This document shows positions 10,331-20,104 of a stretch of DNA of 64,000 nucleotides, in pieces (position 1 is the first letter of the stretch; each line of letters begins with the position of its first letter). The DNA comes from Anastrepha obliqua. Taxonomy: Eukaryota; Arthropoda; Insecta; Diptera; Tephritidae. Position numbers and translations under genes: made by a program. Below the pieces are notes generated by a model. The model worked only from the letters and a program-made list of their open reading frames with translations. It was not told where the DNA came from and made no database searches. Location: assembly GCF_027943255.1 (NCBI RefSeq), contig NC_072897.1, positions 18,600,044 to 18,664,043 on the forward strand, in the 5' to 3' direction.

Positions 10331-10393
10331 TGACGCGGTAGCCGAGCGACTAGCAATGTGAGCTTCCGATCCAAAATCCTTGGTTCGAATCAC
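10331..10393 (+). repeat. tRNA-like module in the Helentron 5' region
   Basis: A box A-like TAGCCGAGCGACTAG and a box B TGGTTCGAATCAC are spaced as in a tRNA gene, but no full cloverleaf with a normal anticodon arm is evident, so it is a tRNA-derived sequence rather than a gene. It is flanked by inverted AATAACTTTT / AAAAGTTATT arms. Copies: 34602-34665, 39231-39294 and, flipped, 24892-24955. Confidence 0.6.
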
Positions 10394-10541
10394 AAGAAAA
10401 AATAAAAGTTATTTTTATTTAGTTCGTCGCTACGTTTATATCAACATATAATATAACGCTTCGTAGCCAAGAGGGTCGCTTTTTCGTTTCACTTTTCCTC
10501 AAATCACTCCGAACGATTCTAAAGAAGTTTTCACTTCAAAA

Positions 10542-11038
10542 AGTTCTCGACCTTAAAAGTGGATTCCATCAGATTCCACTAAAAAAATCTGATATGGAAA
10601 AAACTGCGTTCAGCATAAATAATGGAAAATATGAATTCACACGGCTGCCATTTGGCCTAAAAAACGCACCGTCAATTTTCCAGCGTACGCTTGACGATGT
10701 CCTACGGGAATACATTGGAAGATGCTGCTATGTTTACATAGATGACATCATTATTTTCAGTAAATCAGAAGAAGAACATTTTAAACACATAAAAAACATA
10801 TTCAAAGCTTTGGAAGAATCCAATATGAAAGTGCAATTAGACAAATGCAAGTTTTTCAAAAAAGAAGTAGATTTTTTAAGCTACGTTATTACACCCCATG
10901 GGATTAAAACTTATCAGGGAAAGGTTAGGGCTATACAAAATTTTCCTGAACCACAAACCCTTAAAGAGCTTCGTAGTTTTCTTGGCATGTCAGGATACTA
11001 TAGGCGGTTCATCAAGGACTACTCAAAACTTGCCAAGC
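10542..11038 (+). pseudogene. pol: gypsy RT core, continuation after the insert
   Basis: Resumes the RT interrupted at 5076, beginning with the repeated target sequence AGTTCTCGACC. Motifs: EFTRLPFGLKNAPSIFQR, CCYVYIDDIIIFS (active-site IDD) and LRSFLGMSGYYRRFIKDYSK. The frame ends abruptly at KLAK (11038), where Helentron sequence is joined. That junction is one edge of the 11.04-14.75 kb inverted segment. Confidence 0.88.
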
Positions 11039-11527
11039 ATCACGGAATTCATTCACGAAAATTTAATAAAGTATACACCAGAAGTATCGCGGATACTTAG
11101 AAAAGATTACAATAAAGTTCCAATGATTTTAAGTGGCGATTTTAACGTAAATTTTGCATTGGACACAGCGGTTCCTTTAATTGACGTTCTCAATACAACA
11201 TTCAATTTAAAAATGTGTAACAATCGCACTGAATCGACAACACGATCAAAAACAACCATTGACGCGGTATTTCAAAGATATGTTGACAACATCGAAACCA
11301 AAGCATTTGTATCATATTTTATCTATCATAAGCCACTCGTATCATTTGTTGAAATTGAAAACTTTGAGGATGAATAATAATAAAATGAAGAAAATAAAAT
11401 ATGAACTTTATAGCAATATTATAATGAACCTATAATTATCCCACTCCTAATGCTGTTTTCGTCTTATTCTCTCTCAGTTTGTTTTACGGAAGGTTTCACT
11501 TCTATCGCGTCTAACCGTTAGACTGGT
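11039..11527 (+). mobile_element. Helentron 3' end with endonuclease fragment
   Basis: A frame at 11045-11377 encodes FIHENLIKYTPEVSRIL, the AP-endonuclease motif SGDFNVNF, TTIDAVFQRY and FVEIENFEDE before a stop. An AP-type endonuclease at the C-terminus of the Rep/helicase protein is a Helentron hallmark. A 3' UTR follows, then a subterminal palindrome GAAGGTTTCACTTC (11489-11502), a terminal hairpin GTCTAAC/GTTAGAC (11509-11523) and the end GGTA followed by a T run. Its 5' side is cut at 11038. It sits inside env, which continues at 11528 on the other strand. Confidence 0.7.
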
Positions 11528-12882
11528 ATTTTTTTTTAGTTTCATCTACTAAATTTCTAATGGTACCTTCATATTGTATTTGTTTTAAATATAGGTTTTC
11601 AATTTGTAAGTCCAATTTTGTAGCATTTTTAGTTTCTTTGATTTTTGTGACTAAATTTGGTAATACGAGTGTTTCGTACATTTTTAAGTTTACATTTGTA
11701 TAGGTTTTATTCAGAACATTAATATTACAATTTTCAAACTTAATGAGGAAGGTTCCTTCTTGTCTTATTTCTAATTTGTTACAATCGTGAGTTGTTTTTC
11801 CTTTAAAATTCTTAAATATGAGTGTTCCTTGTACCATTTCTACTACTTCAGATTTTACTGTGCTTCCTTAAATTTTAAAATGTTTGCAATGCATTCATTA
11901 TCTAATGAAATCAAGTTTTTTTCTAATTTGTCTTTCACATTTATACTATAAATTTTATTATTTGTTAATATTTCTGATGGGTTCAAAAACACTGATTTGT
12001 TTGCAATATTTGGTAATGGTTCAAATTGGATTTTGGCCAGAGGACTAGGAGAGAATTGAGGTATTAGTAAAGTTAGGATAATGTTATTTTCTTGGAAAAG
12101 TAATACAATTTTCGTATTGCTATAGCTATCGTAGTCGTTAATCAAACTAAGTTCCTTTTGCGTCAAAATGTCCGTGGGAATAATTCCCAATTTGCTGGAA
12201 AGTATAATTTGTCCTATGTTATCAACATGGTTCTTTAAAAGCGATATGTCATTGTTTATACTATAAGTCTGTTCGATAAATCGGACTTCGTCTTCCAGTG
12301 ATTTGATTTTATTCTGTGCACCGTCCTTGAACTCATTAATAATATATATCTACTGACTAAAGTTTGTTGTTTGTTTATATGGGCAGTTATGTTAGTTATT
12401 TGTTCGGTCATGAAATTGTTTATGTACGTCAAGTCACTTAGTTTATTGTAGGTGCCTTTTTCATTGTCCTTTAGTTTGGTTAACGCGTCTTTTATTTCCT
12501 GTTCATCGTCGCTGTCCATGGAGCCGGCGATGTACTTTAAGCCTTTTCCTAGGACGTTAATTAGTCCCCTTTTTGACTTAGAGTGAATGTGTATACTATT
12601 CACTCTTGCTTTCAGCAATATTAGATTTTTATTTACCGTTTCCAGAAGTCGCTCATCTTCAAATGTTATTCCCTTTAATGTGTTTAGATTATTAGAAATT
12701 AATGCTATTGTTTCCTTATACGTCTTTAAATTTATAAAATGTAGGATTTTATTATAGTGATTAGTCGTCCTGACTTCACCTGTCTTGATGGGTATGTGCC
12801 CATTGTTGTTTGTAAGGTCCTGTATAAAGATTTGCTGAGCAGTAGCTGCTAGTACCAGCGTCAAGATTGTAAAGGTTAACAT
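11528..12882 (-). pseudogene. env: Errantivirus env, broken into three frames
   Basis: Three minus-strand frames (12882-12256, 12190-11855, 11837-11528) are parts of one envelope gene located after pol in the normal order. The first starts with a hydrophobic signal-like stretch (MLTFTILTLVLAATAQ) and has a basic SKSKRG cleavage-like site followed by a Gly-rich hydrophobic segment, as in insect F-type envelope proteins. Breaks lie at about 12190-12256 and 11837-11855, and a Helentron end cuts the gene at 11528. The transmembrane end is absent here; a matching tail lies at 25.09-25.28 kb. Non-functional. Confidence 0.8.
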
Positions 12883-12934
12883 GTTCTGTCCTGTAACGAA
12901 AGGTATTAAGTATAATGTATCTATGAGTGCCTTA

Positions 12935-14755
12935 TCATGACTGTTTGATATTATATTTATGTACGACTCGGCCAGTTTTAGTTTTTACTGTCGTGTTGTA
13001 ATTCTGGGCAACTATTTCTTTTCGATACCTAGCTGACAACTTGTTTCCTAATCTTTTGTTTATTTTAACGAATATTTCCTCTCCCTTTACATATTCCTTG
13101 GGAATAGATCTATTTTTATTGTGGTACGCAAGGTCAGTAGCTTGTTTTTCCGAGAGTTTTTTCACTGTTTCTTGCCTGTCTTTTTCTAGCAACTCTGGGT
13201 TGCTACTAACTCTTCTACCAAAGAATATTTCCATTGGTCTTTTCCCTGTAACTGTGTGCACTGAAAAATTATATTCTTTTACTGCTCTTTCTAATAATTC
13301 CTGGAATGATCGGTGTATTTTTTCGCATTGTAGACAACGCATTATTTCTTGCTGTGTTGAATGGAATCGTTTGACCTGACCGTTACAGCAACTTGTATAT
13401 GGAGCTGTTCGAAAAATTTGTGTTCCGAACTCATTTTCTATCATGAACTTAATAGATTCTGAATAGAAGGATTTTTCGTTGTCCATGACCAACGTTTCAG
13501 GAATGAGTGAAAAGAGAATGTCTCTTAGAGGTTGCCGTATGTCTTCTGCCGCTCTGGACTTTATGGGCTTTGCCATAGCGTATTTAGAAAATTTATCAAT
13601 TGCTGTTAGCACTAGTTCCTTTCCCACCACAAATATATCTAGGTGAACTATCTGACCGGGGCAACGTGGTATGGGTGTTGGCTGGATTTGGGGTTTCATT
13701 GGGTGACGATCATACTTGTTTTCTTTACAAATTACGCATTTTTTTATAATTTTTTTAATTTTGTTCGCCATTGAGAGGAAATAGTACCTTTCAAGAATTT
13801 GAGTACGATTTTCTTTACAGTTCCTGTGTGCTCTGTCATGCACCCTTATTATGATATTCTCCTGTTCTTCTTTGCTAATTATATCGTCCACCATTACTTG
13901 GGTGAATTTTATTTTGTATTTCAGGAAGTGTAATGGGTACAATTCCTGTATTTTTCCCATAATTTGTTCGTCCGTTTTTATACAGTTTATCACTGATAGA
14001 TTTAAATATCTCTTCAAAATGGAAATCAATTTCTCCTCGCAATAATCTTGTTCTGTTATAATATGACGGTGGTACGTGGGGAATATTATTTTAAATTGAT
14101 AAGATGACATTACGTCTCTATTCAGAAATATTTGATTCTTAAATGCATTTATAGGTGCCTCAACACCAAGTATTAAATTATGAGCCGAACTTTCATCTGA
14201 GTTCGTGGCTATTGATATCGTGTTTAACTCTTGCTCCGTTATCCTAGATAGAACATCTGCTACAACATTCGCCTTTCCTGGCTTATAGAACATTTCGTAA
14301 TTGTACTCTTCGAGTATAGCCTTCCATCTCTTCATTTTACTGTTGTTATTTTTATTGCTTAGCGCATAGGTTAACGGCTGGTGGTCTGTGAATATTTTGA
14401 CCTTAACCGACCCATACAGGTATTTTCTCAAAGAGTTCAGAGCCCATATTATAGCTAACATTTCCTTTTCGTTAGCCGCATAATGCTCCTCCGTTTTATT
14501 TAAAGTTCTAGAGATAAATGATATTGGTCTATCATTTTGTGAAAGGACTGCACCGATAGCAAAGTTTGAGGCATCTGTTACTAGCTCAAAATCTTTACTA
14601 AAATCTGGGTAAGCAAGTACTAAATCTTCTGAGGAGAGTGCATTCTTTATTTTGGCAAAAGATTCCTTAGCATCATCATTTAAACTTATTCGTAATTTTC
14701 CGGATTTATTTTTGAACGTTCGTCCTCCCTCCCCCCTTAAAAGGGATGTCAGGGA
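12935..14755 (-). pseudogene. pol: gypsy pol, RNase H and integrase (inverted)
   Basis: Open on the minus strand from about 14755. RNase H motifs include FELVTDASNFAIGAVLSQ and IWALNSLRKYL, then KIFTDHQPLTYALS. Integrase has the zinc-binding HHCC region (HDRAHRNC ... CVICKENK) and the catalytic aspartates in HLDIFVV and VMDNEKSF. The third catalytic position reads NGQVKRFHS, with lysine (codon at 13370-13372) where glutamate is expected, so integration activity should be lost. This is the 3' half of pol, inverted relative to the RT at 10.5-11.0 kb. Confidence 0.85.
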
Positions 14756-14850
14756 CTACTCAAAACTTGCCAAGCCCCTGACATCCCTTTTAAGGGGGGA
14801 GGGAGGACGAACGTCCAAAAATAAATCCGCAAAATTACGAATAAGTTTAA
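14680..14850. repeat. Fold-back inverted repeat in gypsy pol
   Basis: The sequence at about 14680-14752 reappears as its reverse complement at about 14777-14850, with a 24-base spacer containing GGACTACTCAAAACTTGCC. The spacer also matches the gypsy sequence just before the 11038 break. This is a head-to-head junction of two gypsy segments, as made by template switching or inversion repair. The arms differ at a few bases. Confidence 0.75.
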
Positions 14851-15040
14851 ATGCTCTAACGGTCAGGTCAAACGATTCCATTCAACACTGCAAGAAATAA
14901 TGCGTTGTCTACAACGCGAAAAAATACACCGATCATTCCAGGAATTATTAGAAAGAGCAGTAAAAGAATATAATTTTTCAGTGCACACAGTTAAAGGGAA
15001 AAGACCAATGGAAATATTCTTTAGTAGAAGAGTTAATAAT
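14754..15040 (+). pseudogene. pol: gypsy pol fragment with internal deletion
   Basis: The plus strand encodes DYSKLAKPLTSLLRGEGGR and then jumps from the RNase H start straight into the integrase C-terminal part (EKIHRSFQELLERAVKEYNF, RPMEIFFSRR). It shares the lysine substitution at the catalytic integrase site with the inverted copy, so both come from the same defective parent. It ends at tandem TAATAA at about 15040. Confidence 0.8.
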
Positions 15041-15166
15041 TAATAATTTATCCTAGTAGGTGGTCCAGTGACCGACACTGCGACCTAAAAGATCTTTTGT
15101 GTCAAGCTACCTAATTTAATATGGATGATCCTTCTGATCATCCGCGAAAGTTACCCGACCACTACA

Positions 15167-18100
15167 TCAGGTTCTAGTTTGCCTAGTTGTTCTTTGCCTT
15201 TGGAAAGGAGTTGGTTGAAAGCAATGTTTTTCCAACAATTTTTCTGCTATACGTATAAACCTTAGTGTATCTGTAATAGGAGCTTTCTTTATTTCTTCCG
15301 GATCCAGTTGATCACGGTGGAAAATTTGCATTCTGGTTCTAGCCAGTGCAACGCACTCGCACAATAAGTGCTCCATTGTTTCATCATCTTCAAAACAGAG
15401 TCTACACTCAGTATCCCTGAGGAGTTGAATTCTGTTAAGATGATAGTTTAGATAGTAGTGGCCCGTAAGAAAGCCTACTATTTTCCTGATATCTACTTTC
15501 CGTAAGTTAATCAGTTCCTTTTTGTAGGTAAAAGGTCTAACCAACCTCTTGGCTTGACGAAGTTTCAGATTATCTTCCCAGTAAGCTATTCTGAGAGTAT
15601 GTTCCCATTGGTCTACCCTGGATTTAGCTTCCGCCCAGTTGATACCACAATATGGTTCTGGTCCTATAAGGTCTGATGTCGATCCAGCCCTTGCCAGTTC
15701 ATCAGCAATTTCGTTACCCTCGATTCCAGAGTGACCGGGAACCCAGCAAAGTACAACCGTATTTTTTGTACATAATTTTTGAAGATTGTTTACACATTCT
15801 TCCACTAGTCTCGACTCCAAAGAATGAGACATTAGTGCTTTCAGTGCCGCTTGGCTGTCCGAATATATAGTTATGTGGGCCCCTTTGATACCCCTTTTTA
15901 GATTTGTCAGTGCACAGATCGAAATCGCTTGGATTTCGGCCTGGAAGACACTGGGCCATTGGCCCATGGGTTCTGAAATTTTTGTGTTGGGTCCAAAGAT
16001 CCCGGCACCAACTCCAGTATTTGTGTTTGAACCATCAGTGAACCATATTAGACTTTTTGGGTTAACCCAAGGACCTCCAATTTCCCATTCATCACGGTCT
16101 GAGATAATTATCTCATAATTTCTATTGAAGACCCGTTTCGGAATCATGTAGTCTGTTACTGAACAGCTAATATCCCTATCCGGTATTTTTCTTAGAATAC
16201 TCATATGACCAAAGTCACTGTATTCCTTATTTGACAAGATTTGCATTTTTAGTGCATTTCTAGCTGCACATTTCCATATGAATATATGCAGTGGGGATAA
16301 TCCTACTATCGCTTCAATTGCAGTTGTGGGACAACTTCGCATGGCACCTGTTATAGACAAACAGGCCTGCCTTTGAAGACTTGCCAGTAATTTCTTGGCT
16401 GTTTCTTGTGTGGTTTTGGGCCACCAAACAAGGGACGCATAGGTAATGATTGGTCGAATCATCATTGTATACATCCAATGAATCATTTTGGAGTCAATAC
16501 CCCATGTTCTCCCCAGGAGACTGCGACATGCCCACATGGCTCTGGTGGCTTTATCTATCACCGATTTAAGGTGAGAGTTCCAATTTAATCTTTTATCCAG
16601 AACAACTCCTAAATATTTGACCTCATTGGAATAGTTTATATTTGTTCCTTCGACAGTAATTGAACCAAGGTCCAACTTATATCTGTTTGTGAAAGGTACA
16701 ATAATAGTCTTGCTGGGATTTATAGAAAGTCCTTCTGCACGACACCAGTTTAGAATGAAATTTAATGTTTGATTCATAATGCTGGATATTGTTCTGTCGA
16801 ATTTGCCAGGAATAATCACTGCAATATCGTCAGCATAGCCAATTACCTCCAAGCCTAACTCACTTAGTTTGACTAGGAGGTCGTCAATAACCAGGGTCCA
16901 TAATAAAGGTGACAAAACACCACCTTGGGGGCATCCTTTTAATGCTTTGACTGAGACTGATACATCTCCTAGAGATGAGCTGATTTCTCTGCTTTCCAGC
17001 ATTGCCTTTACCCACCCTATGGTCGGCTTGTCAATGTTTTTTATTTTGTAATGCTCTATCAATCGAGCGATAATCTGTATTATCAAATGCACCCTCGATA
17101 TCTAAAAATGCGCATAAGGCGATTTCCTTAGAAAAATGAGCTTTCTCTATCTTTGATACGAGAAAGTGAAGAGCTCCTTCTGTAGATTTCCCTTTATTAT
17201 ATGCGTATTGCGATTTATGCAAAGGTGTGTTCTTTTCTAGATTTTCTCTAATGTGAAGATCCACCAATCTTTACATTGTTTTTAGGAGAAACGAAGTTAA
17301 ACTAATAGGTCTGTATGACTTCGGAAGTTCACTGGACCTCTTGCCCGTTTTTGGAATAAATATCACGTTGACCTTACGCCAAACGTTTGGTATGTATTCC
17401 ATACTAAAGCTGTTTCTAAAAATGGCAACAAGTGGTTTTATTAGTGTTTCTATCCCTCGTAAGAGGAGGGCTGGAAAAATACCGTCTACCCCTGGTGCTT
17501 TAAATGATTGGAAGGACCCAACGGCCCATCGTACTTTGTTTGGGGTAAAGATACGTCCTGACAGACTCCAGGATTTTTTGTTAGCCACGACCCCTTGGTC
17601 TGGTGTTAACTGATCATCCCTCACTGTCGATGACGTATCTATAGATCCCGGGAAGTGTACTTGAAGCATATATTCCAAAGTATCTTTCCGATTTTTTATA
17701 TACGACCCATCTGGTCTTTTTAAAGTTGTAACACCGTTTGAGTGTTCCTTGCACAAAGCTTTAAGGAGCCTGGCGCCCTCTGGCGCCTCGATAATACTTT
17801 CACAGTATCTTCTCCATGACTCGCGTTTAGACTTTCTCAATTCTTTGTTGTAAATTGTTAGAGCAACCCTGCAGTCGTCCCATACCTTTGTATGTTTACA
17901 ACGATTGAAAAGTTGTCTTGTTTCTTTACGCATTTTGGCAAGCTTATCATTCCACCATGGGACCTTTCTAGTCACATTACGTGTTTTGACTACGTTGCTT
18001 TCGTGGTATGCTGAAATTATTGTATCCCTTAGTTGAAACGCTGCCTCATCTAGTTCACCAACAGAACTTATGTTGATAGGCAGTGAATCAACCTTTGATT

Positions 18101-18845
18101 CTAGTAATTCCTGATATCGTTTCCAATTTGTTCTTTTAGGATCGAAGACCTCATTTCTGAGATCACTTCTGCCTGGTAGATCAAACCTTATGTGTAGATG
18201 GTCTGACAAAGAGGCTTCATCAGACACATGCCAATTTCTCACAAAGTTAGCAATGTATGGGCTTGTTAGAGTAAGGTCTAGTACCTCCTCTCTAATAGCG
18301 TTAATAAACGTAGGTTTAGTACCTTTATTACTAATGTTTACGTTTTTGCTTAACAGATAATTTAAGAGAGACTCACCTCTATTGTTGACATCCGAGCTGC
18401 CCCAGATACAGTGATGCGCGTTTGCATCGCATCCGATCACGAACTGTATGTTCCGTGAGTGACAGTGCTCAATAAGCGCCTGCACCTCTACAGGAGGTAT
18501 ATCGTTGGAATCGCCCGGGAAGTAGGCAGACGCACAAACAATTTCCTATGTCCCCTTTTCCGTTGCGATTTCTATTTGGATAGCTGCCAGATCCTGGCTG
18601 GCAAACTCTGAAAGTGGAAAGTAGTTAGTGTTATTGTCTACCATTATCGCAGCCCTTGGACGCGGGCAGTGATAATAAACCAACTTACATTCCTTGCTAG
18701 ATAGTCCTTTAACTTGACCACCAAATACCCACGGCTCTTGTAGTAGAGCTATGGATATTTTTTCCTCGGCGAATCTCTTGCACGTGGTGGCTGATGCTCC
18801 TATGGCATGGTGCAAGTTCGCCTGTAGCACCTTCAATGTGCTCAT
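15167..18845 (-). pseudogene. LOA ORF2 with two stops and one frameshift
   Basis: The endonuclease starts MSTLKVLQANLHHAIGAS; ALLQEPWVFGGQ, GCDANAHHCIWGSSD and SLSDHLHIRF follow. RT has FKAPGVDGIFPALL, SYRPISLTSFLLK, FLDIEGAFDNT, GCPQGGVLSPLLW and GYADDIAV (active site). RNase H has WFTDGSNTNTG, IYSDSQAALKAL and CWVPGHSGIEGNEIADELA. A C-terminal C-x2-C..H..C motif (CRLCFEDDETMEHLLCECV) is present. Lesions: TAG at 18546-18548, TAA at 17268-17270, and a one-base slip in an A-rich run near 17040. The product would be the retrotransposition enzyme. Confidence 0.85.
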
Positions 18846-18982
18846 TTTTGGCTATTTTCTGCCACAAGGTGCCGGAGCCTTGCGCCCCGAGGTCCCTTGT
18901 TTTTGTGGTCCTTATGACCCCCCACCGGCCGTGGTTTTGCTTGCTTTGGCACCTGTGTGTGCCGAGCTGCAGCGGTAGCCTT

Positions 18983-20104
18983 TTACACGACCTTTATCGC
19001 GTTTTGTCGCTCTAACGCCGCTTTGCTTGTTGAGGGTTTCTCCACCTCTTTGGGTGCCGTTTCATCAGTATGCCCAACAGCACTACTTTTGGATGTTGCG
19101 GCAGGTACTTCTTGCGCGCCCAGTGGCTCTGCTGTACCAACGCTTTCCTCTGCCTTTTCCCCCGCTTTGTTGTTTTTGAGGATAAGGCGCACATGGCCGA
19201 AGCGATATGCTATTTTGCCTTTCAGCTCTGTTAGCCTACTCAGCGATTCGTCGTCAACCGCCATGACAAGGTGAAGTAAGGCACCTTCGGTCGACCTTTG
19301 AATCACTTTCCAGTGTTTGGCTGCTAGATTGTTCTGGACCCCAATGGTCGCAAGAATTTTCTCGTTAGAGAGTTCAATACTCTGTGGGAAGAAACCCCTC
19401 ACGATGAACGTTTTAGGAAAATCATTTTCCTCCACGAGCATCATTTCTAACCTACATTTCTTCTTAATAAGATCGAAATTGCTTCGCATCCATTTGGCCG
19501 TGTCATTATTGGAGCAAAGAAACAGCAACCAACCGTTCCTGTGTATTGCACCCTCAAATACTGGCTTGTTATTGTCGTCGACCTCGATCATTACGTCAAT
19601 AACCGTTTCTTGAATAAGAACCAATTGTTCTTTGTTAAAAGGTGACTTAGCTAGATCAGAAGGGACAATACCCAGCCGAACAATGCTAGCCACTTGGCTA
19701 AAAGTTGGCCTTCCCACGTGCGAAGACGTTTTGGGTTTTTTGCCACCTGGCGTTTCTTTGGCTGACTCTTCCGAGCGCACTCTTTTCGCCGTGGAGGCAT
19801 TTCTTGCTATTTCCAGAGCCTTCTCTCTAGAGTGACCACTTGCCATCGCTTGCTTGAAACGCCTTTTATCAGCTGACTTCATTTTGACGAAGCCAGATGT
19901 TAGGTTCAGTTTACCAAGGTCTGAACCAATGTCCGTGCATCCAGATTTTTCTGAGACAATACTATTGTTGTCTCCACACAGGGTGTCGGTATCAGAGGAG
20001 TCCATCGACTCATGACCGGATTCTAAATGTTCCGACGTTGGCCTAGGAGCCAGGAAAGGTCGGTCTTCATTAGACTGTGTGGATGTTGATGCATTGCTGG
20101 TCAA
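18983..20104 (-). CDS. LOA ORF1 protein (DUF4780-like)
   Basis: Unbroken 373-codon frame. The N-terminal half is Ser/Thr-rich and acidic, then basic (KSADKRRFKQAMASGHSREK; AKETPGGKKPK). The C-terminal half (about residues 140-300) resembles the DUF4780 domain of LOA-group ORF1 proteins, with RNGWLLFLCSNNDTAKWM and PKTFIVRGFFPQ. ORF1 proteins bind the element RNA and form the transport particle. The first ATG lies in the overlap with Copia sequence, so the true start could have been upstream. Confidence 0.75.
   Translation of the reverse strand: MTSNASTSTQSNEDRPFLAPRPTSEHLESGHESMDSSDTDTLCGDNNSIVSEKSGCTDIGSDLGKLNLTSGFVKMKSADKRRFKQAMASGHSREKALEIARNASTAKRVRSEESAKETPGGKKPKTSSHVGRPTFSQVASIVRLGIVPSDLAKSPFNKEQLVLIQETVIDVMIEVDDNNKPVFEGAIHRNGWLLFLCSNNDTAKWMRSNFDLIKKKCRLEMMLVEENDFPKTFIVRGFFPQSIELSNEKILATIGVQNNLAAKHWKVIQRSTEGALLHLVMAVDDESLSRLTELKGKIAYRFGHVRLILKNNKAGEKAEESVGTAEPLGAQEVPAATSKSSAVGHTDETAPKEVEKPSTSKAALERQNAIKVV

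Larger units (their letters stand above)
7799..10541 (-). mobile_element. Helentron-like element 1 carrying U2 snRNA units
   Basis: The 3' end (TACCAGTCTAAC, read on the plus strand) abuts the Jockey poly(A) tail at 7799. An endonuclease fragment follows (7922-8040), then three U2 snRNA-derived copies with spacers, a tRNA-like module and the 5' end, which finishes in the palindrome GAAGTTTTCACTTC (10524-10537). The other two U2-bearing copies share this order. The 3' hairpin is damaged here (GGTAAGAC instead of GGTTAGAC) and the subterminal repeat is deleted. Helentrons are rolling-circle elements that insert at T-T sites; insertion into a poly(A)/poly(T) tract fits. Confidence 0.7.
15045..20104 (-). 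mobile_element. LOA-type LINE, near full length
   Basis: Minus strand: ORF1 (20104-18983), ORF2 with endonuclease, RT and RNase H domains (18845-15167) and a short 3' UTR. A DUF4780-like ORF1 and an RNase H domain in ORF2 point to the LOA/Bilbo group. The right side meets Copia Gag at about 20085-20104 with no 5' UTR, so one of the two is truncated there. Only three lesions separate ORF2 from an open frame, so it is a fairly young copy. Confidence 0.75.

Noticed and set aside
10331..10393. Functional tRNA gene
   Set aside because: A and B boxes are present, but no full cloverleaf with a normal anticodon arm, and copies sit at fixed places in mobile elements.
10898..11377. A single 159-codon gene
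   Set aside because: It is a chance fusion: the first part is gypsy RT in the wrong frame and only the part after about 11040 is Helentron endonuclease.
18751..20000. Several plus-strand ORFs opposite LOA ORF1 and the start of ORF2
   Set aside because: Shadow frames of a recognisable minus-strand LINE.
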